From positions 349,899-413,898 of the forward strand of contig NZ_PTJO01000005.1 in NCBI RefSeq assembly GCF_003716585.1: 64,000 bases of DNA, in the 5' to 3' direction. A program made the translations under genes and the position numbers. Below are positions 37,145 through 46,296 of this stretch, piece after piece. How positions within the stretch are numbered: the stretch's first letter is position 1; the number at the start of each line of letters is the position of its first letter. This stretch comes from Corynebacterium alimapuense (GTDB lineage Bacteria; Actinomycetota; Actinomycetes; Mycobacteriales; Mycobacteriaceae). Under the pieces are notes generated by a model, which ran no database searches, was not told the DNA's origin, and was given only the letters and a program-made list of their open reading frames with translations.

Positions 37145-38977
37145 CTAGCCCTGAACTGGGGCCCATTCTGGGCCCGTCTCGCCTAGTTCAGGATCAAGCT
37201 TCTGGATCAACGGCTTCGGCTTGGCTAAGACGGTACCGGGGACGACGTCGATACGCTTCCACGCAGCTTGCTGGGTAGCGTAGTCGCCGGTGATGACAGG
37301 GTAGGACACCCCGGCCTCAGGCAGACCGACGCCGACCAGCTCGACGGGCATATCATCGACAACTTCCTTGATCTCTGGGCTAGCAGCCCAAACACCCTCT
37401 CGTCCGAGGGTCTCGTGGACCTGTTGAGCGATATGCGGAAGGTAGGGAGTCAGCAAGACATTGCAGTCAGAGACCACCTGCAGAGCCGTCCAGAGGACGG
37501 TTCCCAGACGCTCACGCTGCGATTCGTCCTTGGCCAGTTTCCACGGCTCTTGCTCCGCGATATAAGCATTAGCCTCACCCACTACGTGCATGGCCGCGGT
37601 GATGCCAGCTTTGAACTTCGACTGTGCCAAGGACTGTCCGACGCTGTCGAAACTTTCGGCCGCGAGATCCAGGATCCGCTGATCAGATTCAGTCAATGCT
37701 CCCGGCACTGGGACCTGGCCGAAATTCTTGTATGCCATGGAGACCGTGCGATTGACGAGGTTGCCCCAGCCGTTGGCCAACTCATTGTTGACGCGGCGGA
37801 CGAACTCATCCCAGGTGAAGTCAGTGTCGGTGTTTTCCGGTCCCGCCACCGCAATGAAGTAGCGCAGCGGGTCAGGTCCAAACTCTGCCAAGAAATCCTT
37901 GACGTAGATGACCACGCCTTTGGAAGATGAGAACTTGGAACCAGACATGGTCAAAAACTCGCTGGAGACGACCTCCGTGGGCAAATTGATCTCGCCGTAT
38001 TTGTGGAGCTGGCCGCCCTTGGCACCCTTGCCCGCGTAGCCGAGCAGCTCGGCCGGCCAAATCTGGGAGTGGAAAGTGATGTTGTCTTTGCCCATGAAGT
38101 AATAACCGGCAGCCTCTGGGTCGCACCACCACTTGCGCCAAGCCTCCGGATCACCGGATCGCCAGGCCCACTCGATGGAGGAGGACAGGTAACCAATGAC
38201 TGCGTCGAACCAGACGTAGAGCTTCTTAGCGTTGTCATCGGCCCAACCATCCACCGGGATGGGCACTCCCCAGTCAATGTCACGAGTCATTGCCCGCGGG
38301 CGCAGATCCTCGAGCAGGTTCAGGGAGAACTTCAGTACATTCGGGCGCCAGTCTTCGCGGCCACGCAGCCACTGGCCAAGGGAATCCGCCAGGGAGGGAA
38401 GATCAAGCAGGAAGTGCTCAGTCTCCACAAACTTCGGGGTCTCGCCGTTGATCTTGGATACCGGGTTGATCAGATCAGCTGGGTCGAGCTGGTTTCCACA
38501 GTTGTCACACTGGTCGCCGCGAGCGCCATCGGCGCCACACAGTGGGCAGGTGCCCTCAATGTAGCGATCGGGCAACGTGCGCCCAGTCGAAGGAGATACC
38601 GCACCCATGGTGGTCTCTCGGATCATATAACCGTTGTCATAGAGTCCGGTGAACAATTCCTGGACCACCGAGTAGTGGTTACGAGTGGTGGTACGAGTGA
38701 ACAAGTCATAAGACAGGCCCAGACCTGCCAGGTCTTCGACGATCTGGCGGTTATAGCGATCTGCTAGTTCCCGAACGGTTACACCCTCTTTGTCCGCCTG
38801 CACCAATAGCGGGGTGCCGTGCTCATCGGTCCCGGAGATCATGAGGACCTCACTGCCGATCATTCGCTGATAGCGGGCGAAAACATCGGAGGGAACGCCG
38901 AAACCGGCGACATGTCCGATATGACGGGGGCCGTTGGCATACGGCCAGGCAACGGAAACAAGAACAGACTGGGTCAT
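37145..38977 (-). CDS. metG: Methionyl-tRNA synthetase
   Basis: A 610-residue class I aaRS that charges tRNA-Met. The HIGH motif is in [14 protein letters not shown], the Zn-knuckle is [18 protein letters not shown], and the KMSKS-like element is [13 protein letters not shown]. The anticodon-binding helical domain is complete. No C-terminal tRNA-binding extension is seen. The ATG follows TAAGGT by 7 nt, a hexamer that overlaps the end of the BCCT gene, so it likely has its own promoter. The length is within the usual range for Actinobacteria. Confidence 0.95.
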   Translation of the reverse strand: MTQSVLVSVAWPYANGPRHIGHVAGFGVPSDVFARYQRMIGSEVLMISGTDEHGTPLLVQADKEGVTVRELADRYNRQIVEDLAGLGLSYDLFTRTTTRNHYSVVQELFTGLYDNGYMIRETTMGAVSPSTGRTLPDRYIEGTCPLCGADGARGDQCDNCGNQLDPADLINPVSKINGETPKFVETEHFLLDLPSLADSLGQWLRGREDWRPNVLKFSLNLLEDLRPRAMTRDIDWGVPIPVDGWADDNAKKLYVWFDAVIGYLSSSIEWAWRSGDPEAWRKWWCDPEAAGYYFMGKDNITFHSQIWPAELLGYAGKGAKGGQLHKYGEINLPTEVVSSEFLTMSGSKFSSSKGVVIYVKDFLAEFGPDPLRYFIAVAGPENTDTDFTWDEFVRRVNNELANGWGNLVNRTVSMAYKNFGQVPVPGALTESDQRILDLAAESFDSVGQSLAQSKFKAGITAAMHVVGEANAYIAEQEPWKLAKDESQRERLGTVLWTALQVVSDCNVLLTPYLPHIAQQVHETLGREGVWAASPEIKEVVDDMPVELVGVGLPEAGVSYPVITGDYATQQAAWKRIDVVPGTVLAKPKPLIQKLDPELGETGPEWAPVQG

Positions 38978-38987
38978 GGGTTACACC

Positions 38988-40739
38988 TTATTTGATCGGG
39001 CCCTGCTGCTTGCGTTCGGCCAAGCGCTCTTTGCGTCGAGTCTTCTGTTCTTCTGCTCGCAGGTGCTCGGAATAGATCCGTCGTTCCCTAGCCAATTGAG
39101 TAGCAAATGCCTTCTGGGAACGGTAGTCGACATAGACCACGTCGTCTTTTAGATCTTTGACCAGAGCAAACATGAGACCGATGATCACCAAGAGGAAAGG
39201 ACTGGCGGCGATAATCGTAATGCTCTGCAGGTTGGGCAACGCAGAATCGCCCGAGATCAGCATCACCATGCCGATGATGGCAGTCAGAAGGCCCCACGTT
39301 GCCGAGACAATCGGGGTCGCGTTGGTCCGGCCACCCTGAGAAAGGGTGCCCATAACAGTCGAAGCGGAGTCAGCGGAAGTAATAAAGAAGGTCGAGAGCA
39401 AAATCATGGCGAGAATGCCCATGATCGCGCCACCGGGCAGGCTCTGCAGGAGGCTAAACAGCTGAGTCTCAGCGCTACCGTCGCCCCAAATTGAGTCACC
39501 GTTTTGTTCGAAGACAATGGCAGTGCCACCAAAAATAGAGAACCAGATAACCGAGACCATGGCAGGAGCGACCAAGACGCCAACAGTGAATTCACGGATT
39601 GTACGGCCCCGTGAGATCCGGGCGAGGAACATACCGACGAACGGGGACCAAGAAATCCACCAGGCCCAGTAGAAGATGGTCCATGATCCGAGCCATTCGC
39701 CGGCAGTACCATCGGCGGAGATCGCGGTACGGCCAGCCATATCGAAGAACTGGCTAAAGTAGCTGGCCACGGAGCTGGGAAGCAGGTTCAGCACGGAGAC
39801 GGTCGGACCAAGAATAAACACGAAGATAGCCAAGAGAGCGGCCATCACCATGTTCGCATTCGATACGTACTGGATGCCCTTGCCTACGCCTGAAAGTGCG
39901 GAAACTAGGAAAGCGAGAGTAAGTACGCCGACGATGCCGACGATCGTCCACGTACCGGGAGAATCAATAATCCCGGAAGCTGAAAGGCCTGCCCGGATCT
40001 GAATAGCTCCCACGCCCAAAGAGGTCGCAGTACCGAATACGGTAGCCACGATGGCCAGAACGTCAATGAGCTTGCCCCAGAAGCCTTCGGCCTTACGCTT
40101 ACCCAACAGTGGCACGAAAGCCGATGAGATCAACTGACGACGACCCCGACGGAAGGTCGAGTAGGCAATGGCTAGGCCGACGATGGCGTAAATCGCCCAC
40201 GGATGGAGAGTCCAGTGGAACAGCGCAGAGGCCATCGCGGTTCCGACTTCATTGGGTTCGTGCCCTGGAACCCCATCGCGATAGAACGTCAACGGTTCGC
40301 TGGCACCATAGAACATCAGACCGATGCCCATACCGGCGGCGAACATCATCGCGATCCAAGAAACGGTTCTAAACTCAGGTTCCTCGTCATCGCCACCGAG
40401 TTTGATACTTCCGAACTTCGTCGTGGCAACAACGATCATGAAGCCAACGAACACAGTTCCAAAGAATACGAACGCCCAACCGAGGTTTTCAATAACGAAA
40501 GACAGAGCATTAGCCGCGAAATTCTCGAAACTAGTCGGTGAGGCAATCCCCCAGCCCACAACCGCCAAAATGACCGCAGCTGCGGGAGCCACGATAAACC
40601 AGTCGATCTTTGCTTTGCCCCGATCTGCTACCTCAATAGCAGAAGCAGAGGTGTCGTCTACATGCTCACCTATGACGTCGGCATCCGACATCATCGTGGC
40701 CAACTGTTCAGTTGCCGAGGAATGTTCAGGATTGGTCAT
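38988..40739 (-). CDS. BCCT-family betaine/carnitine/choline transporter
   Basis: A 583-residue secondary transporter with 12 expected membrane spans starting [20 protein letters not shown]. Family signatures are [40 protein letters not shown] and [21 protein letters not shown]. The charged C-terminal tail ([23 protein letters not shown] and more basic residues) recalls osmosensing tails of BetP-like carriers. Substrates could be betaine, proline or ectoine; the sequence does not decide. GAAGG lies 8 bases before the ATG. Longer upstream reading lacks family similarity. Confidence 0.88.
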   Translation of the reverse strand: MTNPEHSSATEQLATMMSDADVIGEHVDDTSASAIEVADRGKAKIDWFIVAPAAAVILAVVGWGIASPTSFENFAANALSFVIENLGWAFVFFGTVFVGFMIVVATTKFGSIKLGGDDEEPEFRTVSWIAMMFAAGMGIGLMFYGASEPLTFYRDGVPGHEPNEVGTAMASALFHWTLHPWAIYAIVGLAIAYSTFRRGRRQLISSAFVPLLGKRKAEGFWGKLIDVLAIVATVFGTATSLGVGAIQIRAGLSASGIIDSPGTWTIVGIVGVLTLAFLVSALSGVGKGIQYVSNANMVMAALLAIFVFILGPTVSVLNLLPSSVASYFSQFFDMAGRTAISADGTAGEWLGSWTIFYWAWWISWSPFVGMFLARISRGRTIREFTVGVLVAPAMVSVIWFSIFGGTAIVFEQNGDSIWGDGSAETQLFSLLQSLPGGAIMGILAMILLSTFFITSADSASTVMGTLSQGGRTNATPIVSATWGLLTAIIGMVMLISGDSALPNLQSITIIAASPFLLVIIGLMFALVKDLKDDVVYVDYRSQKAFATQLARERRIYSEHLRAEEQKTRRKERLAERKQQGPIK

Positions 40740-40912
40740 GGAACTAACCTTCACCCATTTTATCCACAAGCAACAAACAGAAAGGCTGCACTTAGCGGGT
40801 AACCGCCTTGAGAGACCTCCCCTGTGATTAGCCAGCGCACGGGCTTTGCGCACGTCAAAGAAGTTTCGTTAACCTAAGCTCACGATGTCATAACGATTGT
40901 CCATCTTGTGAT

Positions 40913-41755
40913 CTATCTCGCGGATAAGACCGCTTCATAGAGCTCACGATTGGATACTCCCCGACCTGCAGCCGTCTGCCGGCAAGCATCTTTTAGCCGC
41001 ATACCCTCGGTCACCAATGCTTCCACCGCTGGAACCAAAGACTCTGCATCGACGTCCTCAGGGGTCCCGCCTTCTAGAACTACTGTGATTTCTCCTTTGA
41101 CCCCTGCTGCAGCCCAATCCGCTAACTCCGGAAGTGTGCCCCGACGTACCTCTTCATAGGTCTTAGTCAATTCTCGGCAGACTGCCGCACGGCGGGTGCT
41201 ACCCAGAACATCTGCAGCGTCTTTTAACGTATCTGCCAACCGATGTGGGGACTCGAAAAAGCAGGCAGCCCGGGGTTCGGTTCGCAGCGACTCCAACCAT
41301 TCCCGGCGCGCACCAGACTTGCGGGGCGCGAAACCATCAAAGATGAACCGTCCCACCGGCAACCCAGACAGAGCTAGCGCCGTCGGCACCGCAGAAGGGC
41401 CAGGAAGGCAGGTGACGGGAACGCCGTTGTCATGAGCGACGTCGACAAGCGAGAACCCCGGATCAGAGACCAACGGCATTCCGGCATCACTGACCACCAG
41501 TACGGTGCCCGTGCGCGCTGCCTCGAGCAGCTGCTGGGCCCGACTTTGTTCGTTGTGATCAAAGTTGGAGACCACCCGCCCGCCGATTTCCACTCCCAAG
41601 GCAGTGGCAAGCCCACGTAAACGACGGGTGTCTTCGGCGGCGATGACATCCGCTTCAGCCAATGCTTGGCGCAGACGCGGGGAAGCATCCCCGACATTGC
41701 CTAGTGGGGTCGCGGCTAACACCACACCGCGCGGAAGAGAATCGACCTGTGACAT
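40913..41755 (-). CDS. rsmI: 16S rRNA (cytidine1402-2'-O)-methyltransferase
   Basis: A 280-residue RsmI. The tetrapyrrole-methylase fold carries LAATPLGNVGDASPR, VIAAEDTRRLRGL, VVSDAGMPLVSDPG and LPGPSAVPTALALSGLP. It methylates the ribose of C1402 in the decoding centre. The ATG at 41755 follows TAGGGT by 7 nt with no good Shine-Dalgarno sequence. A longer upstream frame would overlap pmt. The gene is divergent from pmt with 24 bases between starts. The neighbour pairing rsmI-pmt is common in Actinobacteria. Confidence 0.93.
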   Translation of the reverse strand: MSQVDSLPRGVVLAATPLGNVGDASPRLRQALAEADVIAAEDTRRLRGLATALGVEIGGRVVSNFDHNEQSRAQQLLEAARTGTVLVVSDAGMPLVSDPGFSLVDVAHDNGVPVTCLPGPSAVPTALALSGLPVGRFIFDGFAPRKSGARREWLESLRTEPRAACFFESPHRLADTLKDAADVLGSTRRAAVCRELTKTYEEVRRGTLPELADWAAAGVKGEITVVLEGGTPEDVDAESLVPAVEALVTEGMRLKDACRQTAAGRGVSNRELYEAVLSAR

Positions 41756-41761
41756 GCCTTG

Positions 41762-41772
41762 TACCCTAGACT
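41762..41772. promoter_or_regulatory. Overlapping divergent -10 elements for rsmI and pmt
   Basis: On the plus strand TAGACT (41767-41772) ends 7 nt before the pmt GTG. On the minus strand TAGGGT (41768-41763) ends 7 nt before the rsmI ATG. The hexamers overlap by two bases, so both mRNAs would be leaderless. Confidence 0.5.
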
Positions 41773-41779
41773 CTCTTTC

Positions 41780-43363
41780 GTGAGCACCGCTATCGACGTC
41801 GACGAACGCCAATCTCCGCGATTTGCGGAACAAGTCCGTCCGATTTCCCCTAGAGCACTGGGTTGGACACGCTCAGACACCATCAGCACGCTGGTAATTG
41901 CGATTCTCGCGATCTTTACCCGCTTTGTGGGTCTCAGTAGCGTGGTAGCCACCGGCACTCCAGTTTTTGATGAGAAGCACTATGTCCCGCAAGCATGGGA
42001 TATGGTTCGCTCCCAGATAAATCCACTGATCGGGGGTATCGAATCCAACCCTGGTTATGGTTTGGTCGTTCACCCGCCTTTGGCTAAGCAGATCATCGCA
42101 TTCGGCGAGTGGCTCTTTGGCTATTCTCCGATGGGCTGGCGGTTTATGACCGCGCTTTTTGGAGCAGCCACCGTCGTGATGACCATGTTATTGGTTCGCC
42201 GAATCGCCGGTACCTGGCAGGTCGCCGTTTTCGCGGGACTACTCGCAGTGGTCGACGGAGTGTTGTTGGTAGGTTCCCGCTTCGGCATGCTGGATATTCT
42301 CCAGGTATTTTTCATCGTCGCTGCTGCTTTCGCCTTGGCCTGTGACCACGAGCAGATGCGAGCTCGCATCCACCACGCCTATACCGAAGGACTATTGGGC
42401 GATTCGGTCTTCGGCCCCCGCTTTGGTTTCCGGTGGTGGCGGTTCATCGCGGGTGTCTCGCTGGGGTTGGCGCTGGGAGTTAAATGGTCTGGCCTGTACT
42501 ACATCGCCTTTTTTGGCCTGATGAGTGTCTTCCTCGATCTGGCGTTACGACGCCGCTATGGCGTTGACCGTTTCATCACCGGAACGCTAGTCCGTGATGT
42601 GCTCCCGGCATTGGCTTCCCTCGTACTGGTGCCAATAATGCTCTACTTGTGGGCATGGCGAGCATGGTTTTCCTCTGAGACCTCTGTCTACCGTCATGCT
42701 TTGGCCGACGGGACCATCGAGGCATCCTCTTGGCTACAACGGCTGCCAGAATCCATCGCCGGATTCATTTACTACCATGCCTCGGTGCTGGAATTTCATG
42801 CCTCATTGACTACCTCAGGTGGCCATTCCCACCCCTGGGATTCCAAACCATGGTCCTGGCTGGCAGCCACCAGACCAATCCTCTATTTTTCCTCCACCGA
42901 TTTAGAATGCGGCGCTGATCAGTGCCGTCGGATGGTTTACCTCTTCGGTACCCCCGCGATCTGGTGGCTGACGGTACCCATCTTGGCCTGGGGGATCTGG
43001 TGCTTAATCATCCGCAAAGACCGTCGGTTCCTCATCCCAATTGTTGCCTTCGCCGCCGGCTTCTTGCCGTGGTTGGCTGGCTATGACCGCCAGATGTATT
43101 TCTTCTATGCCACCGCGTTGGCACCATTTATTATCGCGCTCATCGCGCTTACGCTCGGCCAGTTACATGGCCGAGGTCGGCAAATCAGCCCTGCATGGAT
43201 CCGTCGTTTGGCCGGTGGCTCAATCACTTGGGGGACCATGGCAGTCATCGTCTACCTATCGTTGGCGGTAGCGATGTTCCTCTATTGGTCACCCATCTTC
43301 TACGGATATCTGATCCCGGAGAACTGGTACCAATCATTGATGTGGCTGCCTAGCTGGACCTGA
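41780..43363 (+). CDS. pmt: Polyprenyl-phosphate-mannose protein O-mannosyltransferase
   Basis: A 527-residue GT-C membrane enzyme (PMT family) that adds mannose to secreted proteins, using polyprenyl-phosphate mannose. The acidic motif in the first loop is TGTPVFDEKHYVPQAWDM, with the DE pair, followed by VVHPPLAKQIIAFGEWLFGY. The membrane helices and the GGHSHPWDSKPWSW loop match the family. The GTG at 41780 is preferred because TAGACT lies 7 nt upstream. An upstream TTG has no support. In C. glutamicum Pmt mannosylates proteins including a resuscitation factor. It lies divergent from rsmI. Confidence 0.9.
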   Translation: MSTAIDVDERQSPRFAEQVRPISPRALGWTRSDTISTLVIAILAIFTRFVGLSSVVATGTPVFDEKHYVPQAWDMVRSQINPLIGGIESNPGYGLVVHPPLAKQIIAFGEWLFGYSPMGWRFMTALFGAATVVMTMLLVRRIAGTWQVAVFAGLLAVVDGVLLVGSRFGMLDILQVFFIVAAAFALACDHEQMRARIHHAYTEGLLGDSVFGPRFGFRWWRFIAGVSLGLALGVKWSGLYYIAFFGLMSVFLDLALRRRYGVDRFITGTLVRDVLPALASLVLVPIMLYLWAWRAWFSSETSVYRHALADGTIEASSWLQRLPESIAGFIYYHASVLEFHASLTTSGGHSHPWDSKPWSWLAATRPILYFSSTDLECGADQCRRMVYLFGTPAIWWLTVPILAWGIWCLIIRKDRRFLIPIVAFAAGFLPWLAGYDRQMYFFYATALAPFIIALIALTLGQLHGRGRQISPAWIRRLAGGSITWGTMAVIVYLSLAVAMFLYWSPIFYGYLIPENWYQSLMWLPSWT

Positions 43364-43378
43364 TTTGGATTGGCAGGG

Positions 43379-44095
43379 CTAGACCGGGTTTGCTCCTAGT
43401 TCCCGCCATCCTGCACGCAGGCGGGAATACCCATAATCATTCAACCAGGTCCAGCTCAGCGCCATCAAGGTGCCTAGCAGCAGCAGCAGGCCCAAAACCT
43501 GTCCTTCTTCCACCGTGCCCACGATGATGTCTCGGACCAAGAATCCGAATTTAAAGGTCCACAATGCCCCCATCATCGGCATGAGACCAGCAACCAATCG
43601 AGGCTTCCAGGCAGCAGCCAACAGCGACAACGCTATCGCCAGACGGTAGGCAGCAGCATCAATGAGCAGGTTGGCTGAGGTGGGATCGGCCCCCGGATCA
43701 ATGGTGGCCCCGTCCGCGGCCTCCGGGACCAAGCCTCCGGCGTCACCGAGTAATTGCACCGCCCAGAACACCCAGATAAAGCTAACCAGCACCAAGACAA
43801 TTCTGCCCAGCGCCAACCCCAAAGCTCGGGTATTCGCGGTGCGCCGCCATTCTGGTTCTACTCCGGCAATAATGATCTCTGACAGATCAGGAGGGCTCAT
43901 CCCACTATCTGCGGGTTCCCCAAAACTGAGTGTTCGGCTCAGCATTAGTGAGTTATCCCAGAACCTTCGACACTGCTCGCATTCTGCTAAGTGTGCGTCC
44001 ACCACATCATCGGGCAGTGGAGAAGGTTCTCGATCTATTCTGGCGGAAAGTGCTGCCTGTACTTGTTCATGATCAACCACGGGACAACACCCCAT
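43379..44095 (-). CDS. Zinc-finger anti-sigma-like membrane protein
   Basis: A 238-residue protein with an N-terminal zf-HC2-type motif. CPVVDHEQVQAALSAR and a DDVVDAHLAECEQCRRFW segment (H-x3-C-x2-C) are seen, followed by about four membrane spans. zf-HC2 proteins usually sequester an ECF sigma factor. No sigma gene is adjacent, so it may control a distant sigma or have lost this role. It overlaps the DoxX gene start region by 23 bases and is probably co-transcribed with it. The function is inferred from the motif only. Confidence 0.6.
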   Translation of the reverse strand: MGCCPVVDHEQVQAALSARIDREPSPLPDDVVDAHLAECEQCRRFWDNSLMLSRTLSFGEPADSGMSPPDLSEIIIAGVEPEWRRTANTRALGLALGRIVLVLVSFIWVFWAVQLLGDAGGLVPEAADGATIDPGADPTSANLLIDAAAYRLAIALSLLAAAWKPRLVAGLMPMMGALWTFKFGFLVRDIIVGTVEEGQVLGLLLLLGTLMALSWTWLNDYGYSRLRAGWRELGANPV

Positions 44096-44480
44096 CTAGG
44101 CTTGCTCGACCTGGGCCAAAGACGACGATCATCAGCAAAGCGATGATGATGACTAAGGGGTACTCCACTCCCCCATCGACGACGAAGAAACCCTCACTCA
44201 AGTGCACAAACCACACGGCTGCCAGCATCAGTAGAGCCAACGTGGCTGCCACGAAAGTGGTCAGCAGTCCTACGACCAACAAAGCCCCACCAACGAGCTC
44301 ACTAGCCATGACGAGATAAGCCGATAGCTTTGGCTGCGGGACCCCCCAAGCACTGAACTGACCAGTGGTCTCTGTCAGGCCGGTCAAAAAGGCCTTGTCC
44401 CAGCCATGCGCGATGAACACGGTACCTAGGACTAGGCGCAGCAGCAGCAGCGCAGCATCCCTTACGGCCGGTTTATCCAT
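44073..44480 (-). CDS. DoxX-family membrane protein
   Basis: A 135-residue protein with four membrane spans. The N-terminal LLLLRLVLGTVFIAHGWDKAF is the DoxX signature, and ASELVGGALLVVGLLT is in the second span. DoxX proteins are linked to oxidative stress or quinone metabolism in some Actinobacteria. The ATG follows TAGTCT by 7 nt, a leaderless arrangement, and is divergent from ogt, with overlapping -10 hexamers. The zinc-finger gene starts 23 bases before its stop, so the pair is coupled. Confidence 0.8.
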   Translation of the reverse strand: MDKPAVRDAALLLLRLVLGTVFIAHGWDKAFLTGLTETTGQFSAWGVPQPKLSAYLVMASELVGGALLVVGLLTTFVAATLALLMLAAVWFVHLSEGFFVVDGGVEYPLVIIIALLMIVVFGPGRASLDGVLSRG

Positions 44481-44522
44481 GTCGATTAGACTACCCTGAA
44501 CGCCGATACCAAGGAGTATGTC

Positions 44523-44990
44523 GTGTTGATCAATTCACCTCTCGGTCCACTCACCCTCGAGGCCAGCCACATCGGCCTTCGCCGAGTTAGTTTCGGCGGA
44601 TCCGGCACCGGCTCAAGCCCTCTGCTCGAGGAAGCCGCCAGCCAGCTCGGCGAGTATTTCGCAGGGAAACGTCTCCACTTTGATTTAGCCCTGGATGCTT
44701 CCACCCAAGGCTTTCGCGCTGAGGTACAAACTGCGCTGAGCGATATTGGCTACGGGAAAGCCGTGTCTTATTCGCAGCTGGCTGCTACCTGTGGATATGA
44801 GCGGGCGGTAAGAGCGGTGGGAAGCGCCTGCGCTAATAATCCCCTATTAATCATCCGCCCTTGTCATCGGGTACTTCGCGCTGATGGCTCTATCGGCGGA
44901 TACGCCGGAGGGCCCGAGGCCAAACGCTGGTTATTGGAACACGAGCAACGCGTTGCTGGGAACCTCTCGATAGCGGAGACAGTCCAATAG
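44523..44990 (+). CDS. ogt: Methylated-DNA--protein-cysteine methyltransferase
   Basis: A 155-residue suicide enzyme that takes methyl from O6-methylguanine to its own Cys in IIRPCHRVLRADG. YSQLAATCGYERAVRAVGSACANNPL shows the HTH DNA-binding part with the Arg finger. The N-terminal domain is short. The GTG start is preceded by AAGGAG with 8 bases of spacing, and a TAGACT lies about 30 bases upstream, giving a short leader. The tag gene begins 16 bases after the stop, forming a two-gene alkylation-repair unit. Confidence 0.92.
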   Translation: MLINSPLGPLTLEASHIGLRRVSFGGSGTGSSPLLEEAASQLGEYFAGKRLHFDLALDASTQGFRAEVQTALSDIGYGKAVSYSQLAATCGYERAVRAVGSACANNPLLIIRPCHRVLRADGSIGGYAGGPEAKRWLLEHEQRVAGNLSIAETVQ

Positions 44991-45006
44991 CAGTATGGAG
45001 CCCATC

Positions 45007-45609
45007 ATGATTGAAAGCACACCCAATCTCGTCCTCGGCGAAGACGGCTTAGCCCGGCCTCTTTGGGCCAGCACCAACCAGCTGCTGCGTGATTATTATG
45101 ACCACGAATGGGGCCTGCCGATCTATGACGAAGCCGAGCTATTTGAAAGGCTCAGCCTCGAGGCTTTCCAAGCCGGACTGTCCTGGGAACTGGTATTGCG
45201 CAAACGCCCGGCGTTTAGAAGCGCATTCGCAGATTTCGACCCAGACGAGGTAGCCACTTTCGATAATGCGGATATCGAACGATTGTGTTCGGAGCCTGCC
45301 ATCATCCGCAATCGCCGCAAGATCGAAGCCGTGATCAACAATGCCCGAGCCACCATTGATCTCCGCGAGCATGGAGGTCTTTCACAACTGATCTGGTCGC
45401 ACCGGCCAGCGGAGACTCCGATGCCAGTTCTCGCCTCCGATATCCCCACTCAATCGCCAGAATCACAGGCCCTGGCCCGAGCGTTGAAAAGCCACGGTTT
45501 CACCTTTGTTGGCCCCACCACCATGTTTGCGCTGATGGGGGCCATCGGGGTGGTAGATATCCATCTACTTGGGGCTCATCGCCGCGGTAGCTCTGGGGTG
45601 TGGAGATAA
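45007..45609 (+). CDS. tag: DNA-3-methyladenine glycosylase I (Tag)
   Basis: A 200-residue base-excision glycosylase removing 3-methyladenine. It aligns well with E. coli Tag (DHEWGLPIYDEAELFERLSL, AGLSWELVLRKRPAFRSAF, IIRNRRKIEAVINNAR, FTFVGPTTMFALMGAIG). The usual zinc-snap ligands are mostly missing. The Cys of the N-terminal CGWV is absent (here PLWA), a conserved His position is Tyr and the C-terminal Cys is Ala, while one His (DIHLLG) is kept. It may fold without zinc. The ATG at 45007 has GGAG 6 bases upstream; an earlier ATG at 44995 lacks this support. Confidence 0.88.
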   Translation: MIESTPNLVLGEDGLARPLWASTNQLLRDYYDHEWGLPIYDEAELFERLSLEAFQAGLSWELVLRKRPAFRSAFADFDPDEVATFDNADIERLCSEPAIIRNRRKIEAVINNARATIDLREHGGLSQLIWSHRPAETPMPVLASDIPTQSPESQALARALKSHGFTFVGPTTMFALMGAIGVVDIHLLGAHRRGSSGVWR

Positions 45610-45616
45610 CTCAATC

Positions 45617-45665
45617 GATCTGCTGGGAAACAGATCTCCACGGCTCAGAGGCCGAATCCTCTGCC
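45617..45665. terminator. Two tandem hairpins between tag and response regulator
   Basis: GATCTG/CAGATC (45617-45636) and ggcTCAGAGG/CCTCTGccc (45643-45665) form two short stems in the gap between convergent genes. Neither has a long T run. Confidence 0.5.
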
Positions 45666-45672
45666 CAGGTCT

Positions 45673-46296
45673 TTAGAGCCAACCCAGTTCTCGGGCGCGA
45701 GTAAATGCTCCAAAACGGTTCTGAGCACCGACCTTATTCATAGCTTGGGAAAGATAATTGCGGGTTGTACCGGGTGCTAGATGTGCAGAAGCTGCGATAT
45801 CTTCCACACTTTTTCCTTGGCCCGCCAGCTCTAGAAGCTCTTCTTCGCGTTCAGTCAGTGGTGAAGCACCTGCGCTGATGGTCATAGCGGCAAGCTCTGG
45901 ATCGATGTAGCGCCTCCCCGAGTGAACACCGCGGATAGCGGTAGCAAATTCTTCTGCGGTGGAAGTCTTGGGTAGAAAACCCAAGATGCCATTAGCCAGC
46001 GCTCGTTTCAGTTGGCGAGGTCTGGCATAACTGGTCACGATCAGCACCGGGAGGTTTGCACTAAGGTTGCGCAATGCTACCGCGGTATCAATGCCATCAA
46101 TGCCGCCCAATTTTAGATCTAGGACGCAGACGTCAGCGGTGTTATCTCCTGCTCTCAATCGGCTATTCCACCAGGTGATAATTTCTTCTCCTGAACCACG
46201 AGTACAAACCACCTCCAGATCATCTTCCAACCCGAGCAGCGTACTAAGAGAACTGGCGACAAGGGATTCATCATCAGCGATGGCAATAGAGATCAT
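45673..46296 (-). CDS. NarL/LuxR-type response regulator
   Basis: A 207-residue two-component regulator. The receiver domain begins ISIAIADDESLVASSL with acidic pocket residues, the phospho-acceptor Asp is in VCVLDLKLGGIDG, and the Lys is in GFLPKTSTAEEF. The C-terminal LuxR HTH (PLTEREEELLELAGQGKSVEDIAASAHLAPGT) binds DNA. It overlaps the kinase gene by four bases (ATGA). The kinase, permease and ATPase genes upstream form one run, so it likely responds to a signal related to exporter function. Confidence 0.87.
   Translation of the reverse strand: MISIAIADDESLVASSLSTLLGLEDDLEVVCTRGSGEEIITWWNSRLRAGDNTADVCVLDLKLGGIDGIDTAVALRNLSANLPVLIVTSYARPRQLKRALANGILGFLPKTSTAEEFATAIRGVHSGRRYIDPELAAMTISAGASPLTEREEELLELAGQGKSVEDIAASAHLAPGTTRNYLSQAMNKVGAQNRFGAFTRARELGWL

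Noticed and set aside
45601..45620. Possible tRNA 3'-end duplication (TGGAGATA...CAATCGA) left of the ABC module
   Set aside because: Resembles the tRNA-Ala end only in short blocks with a gap; insufficient as an attachment site.
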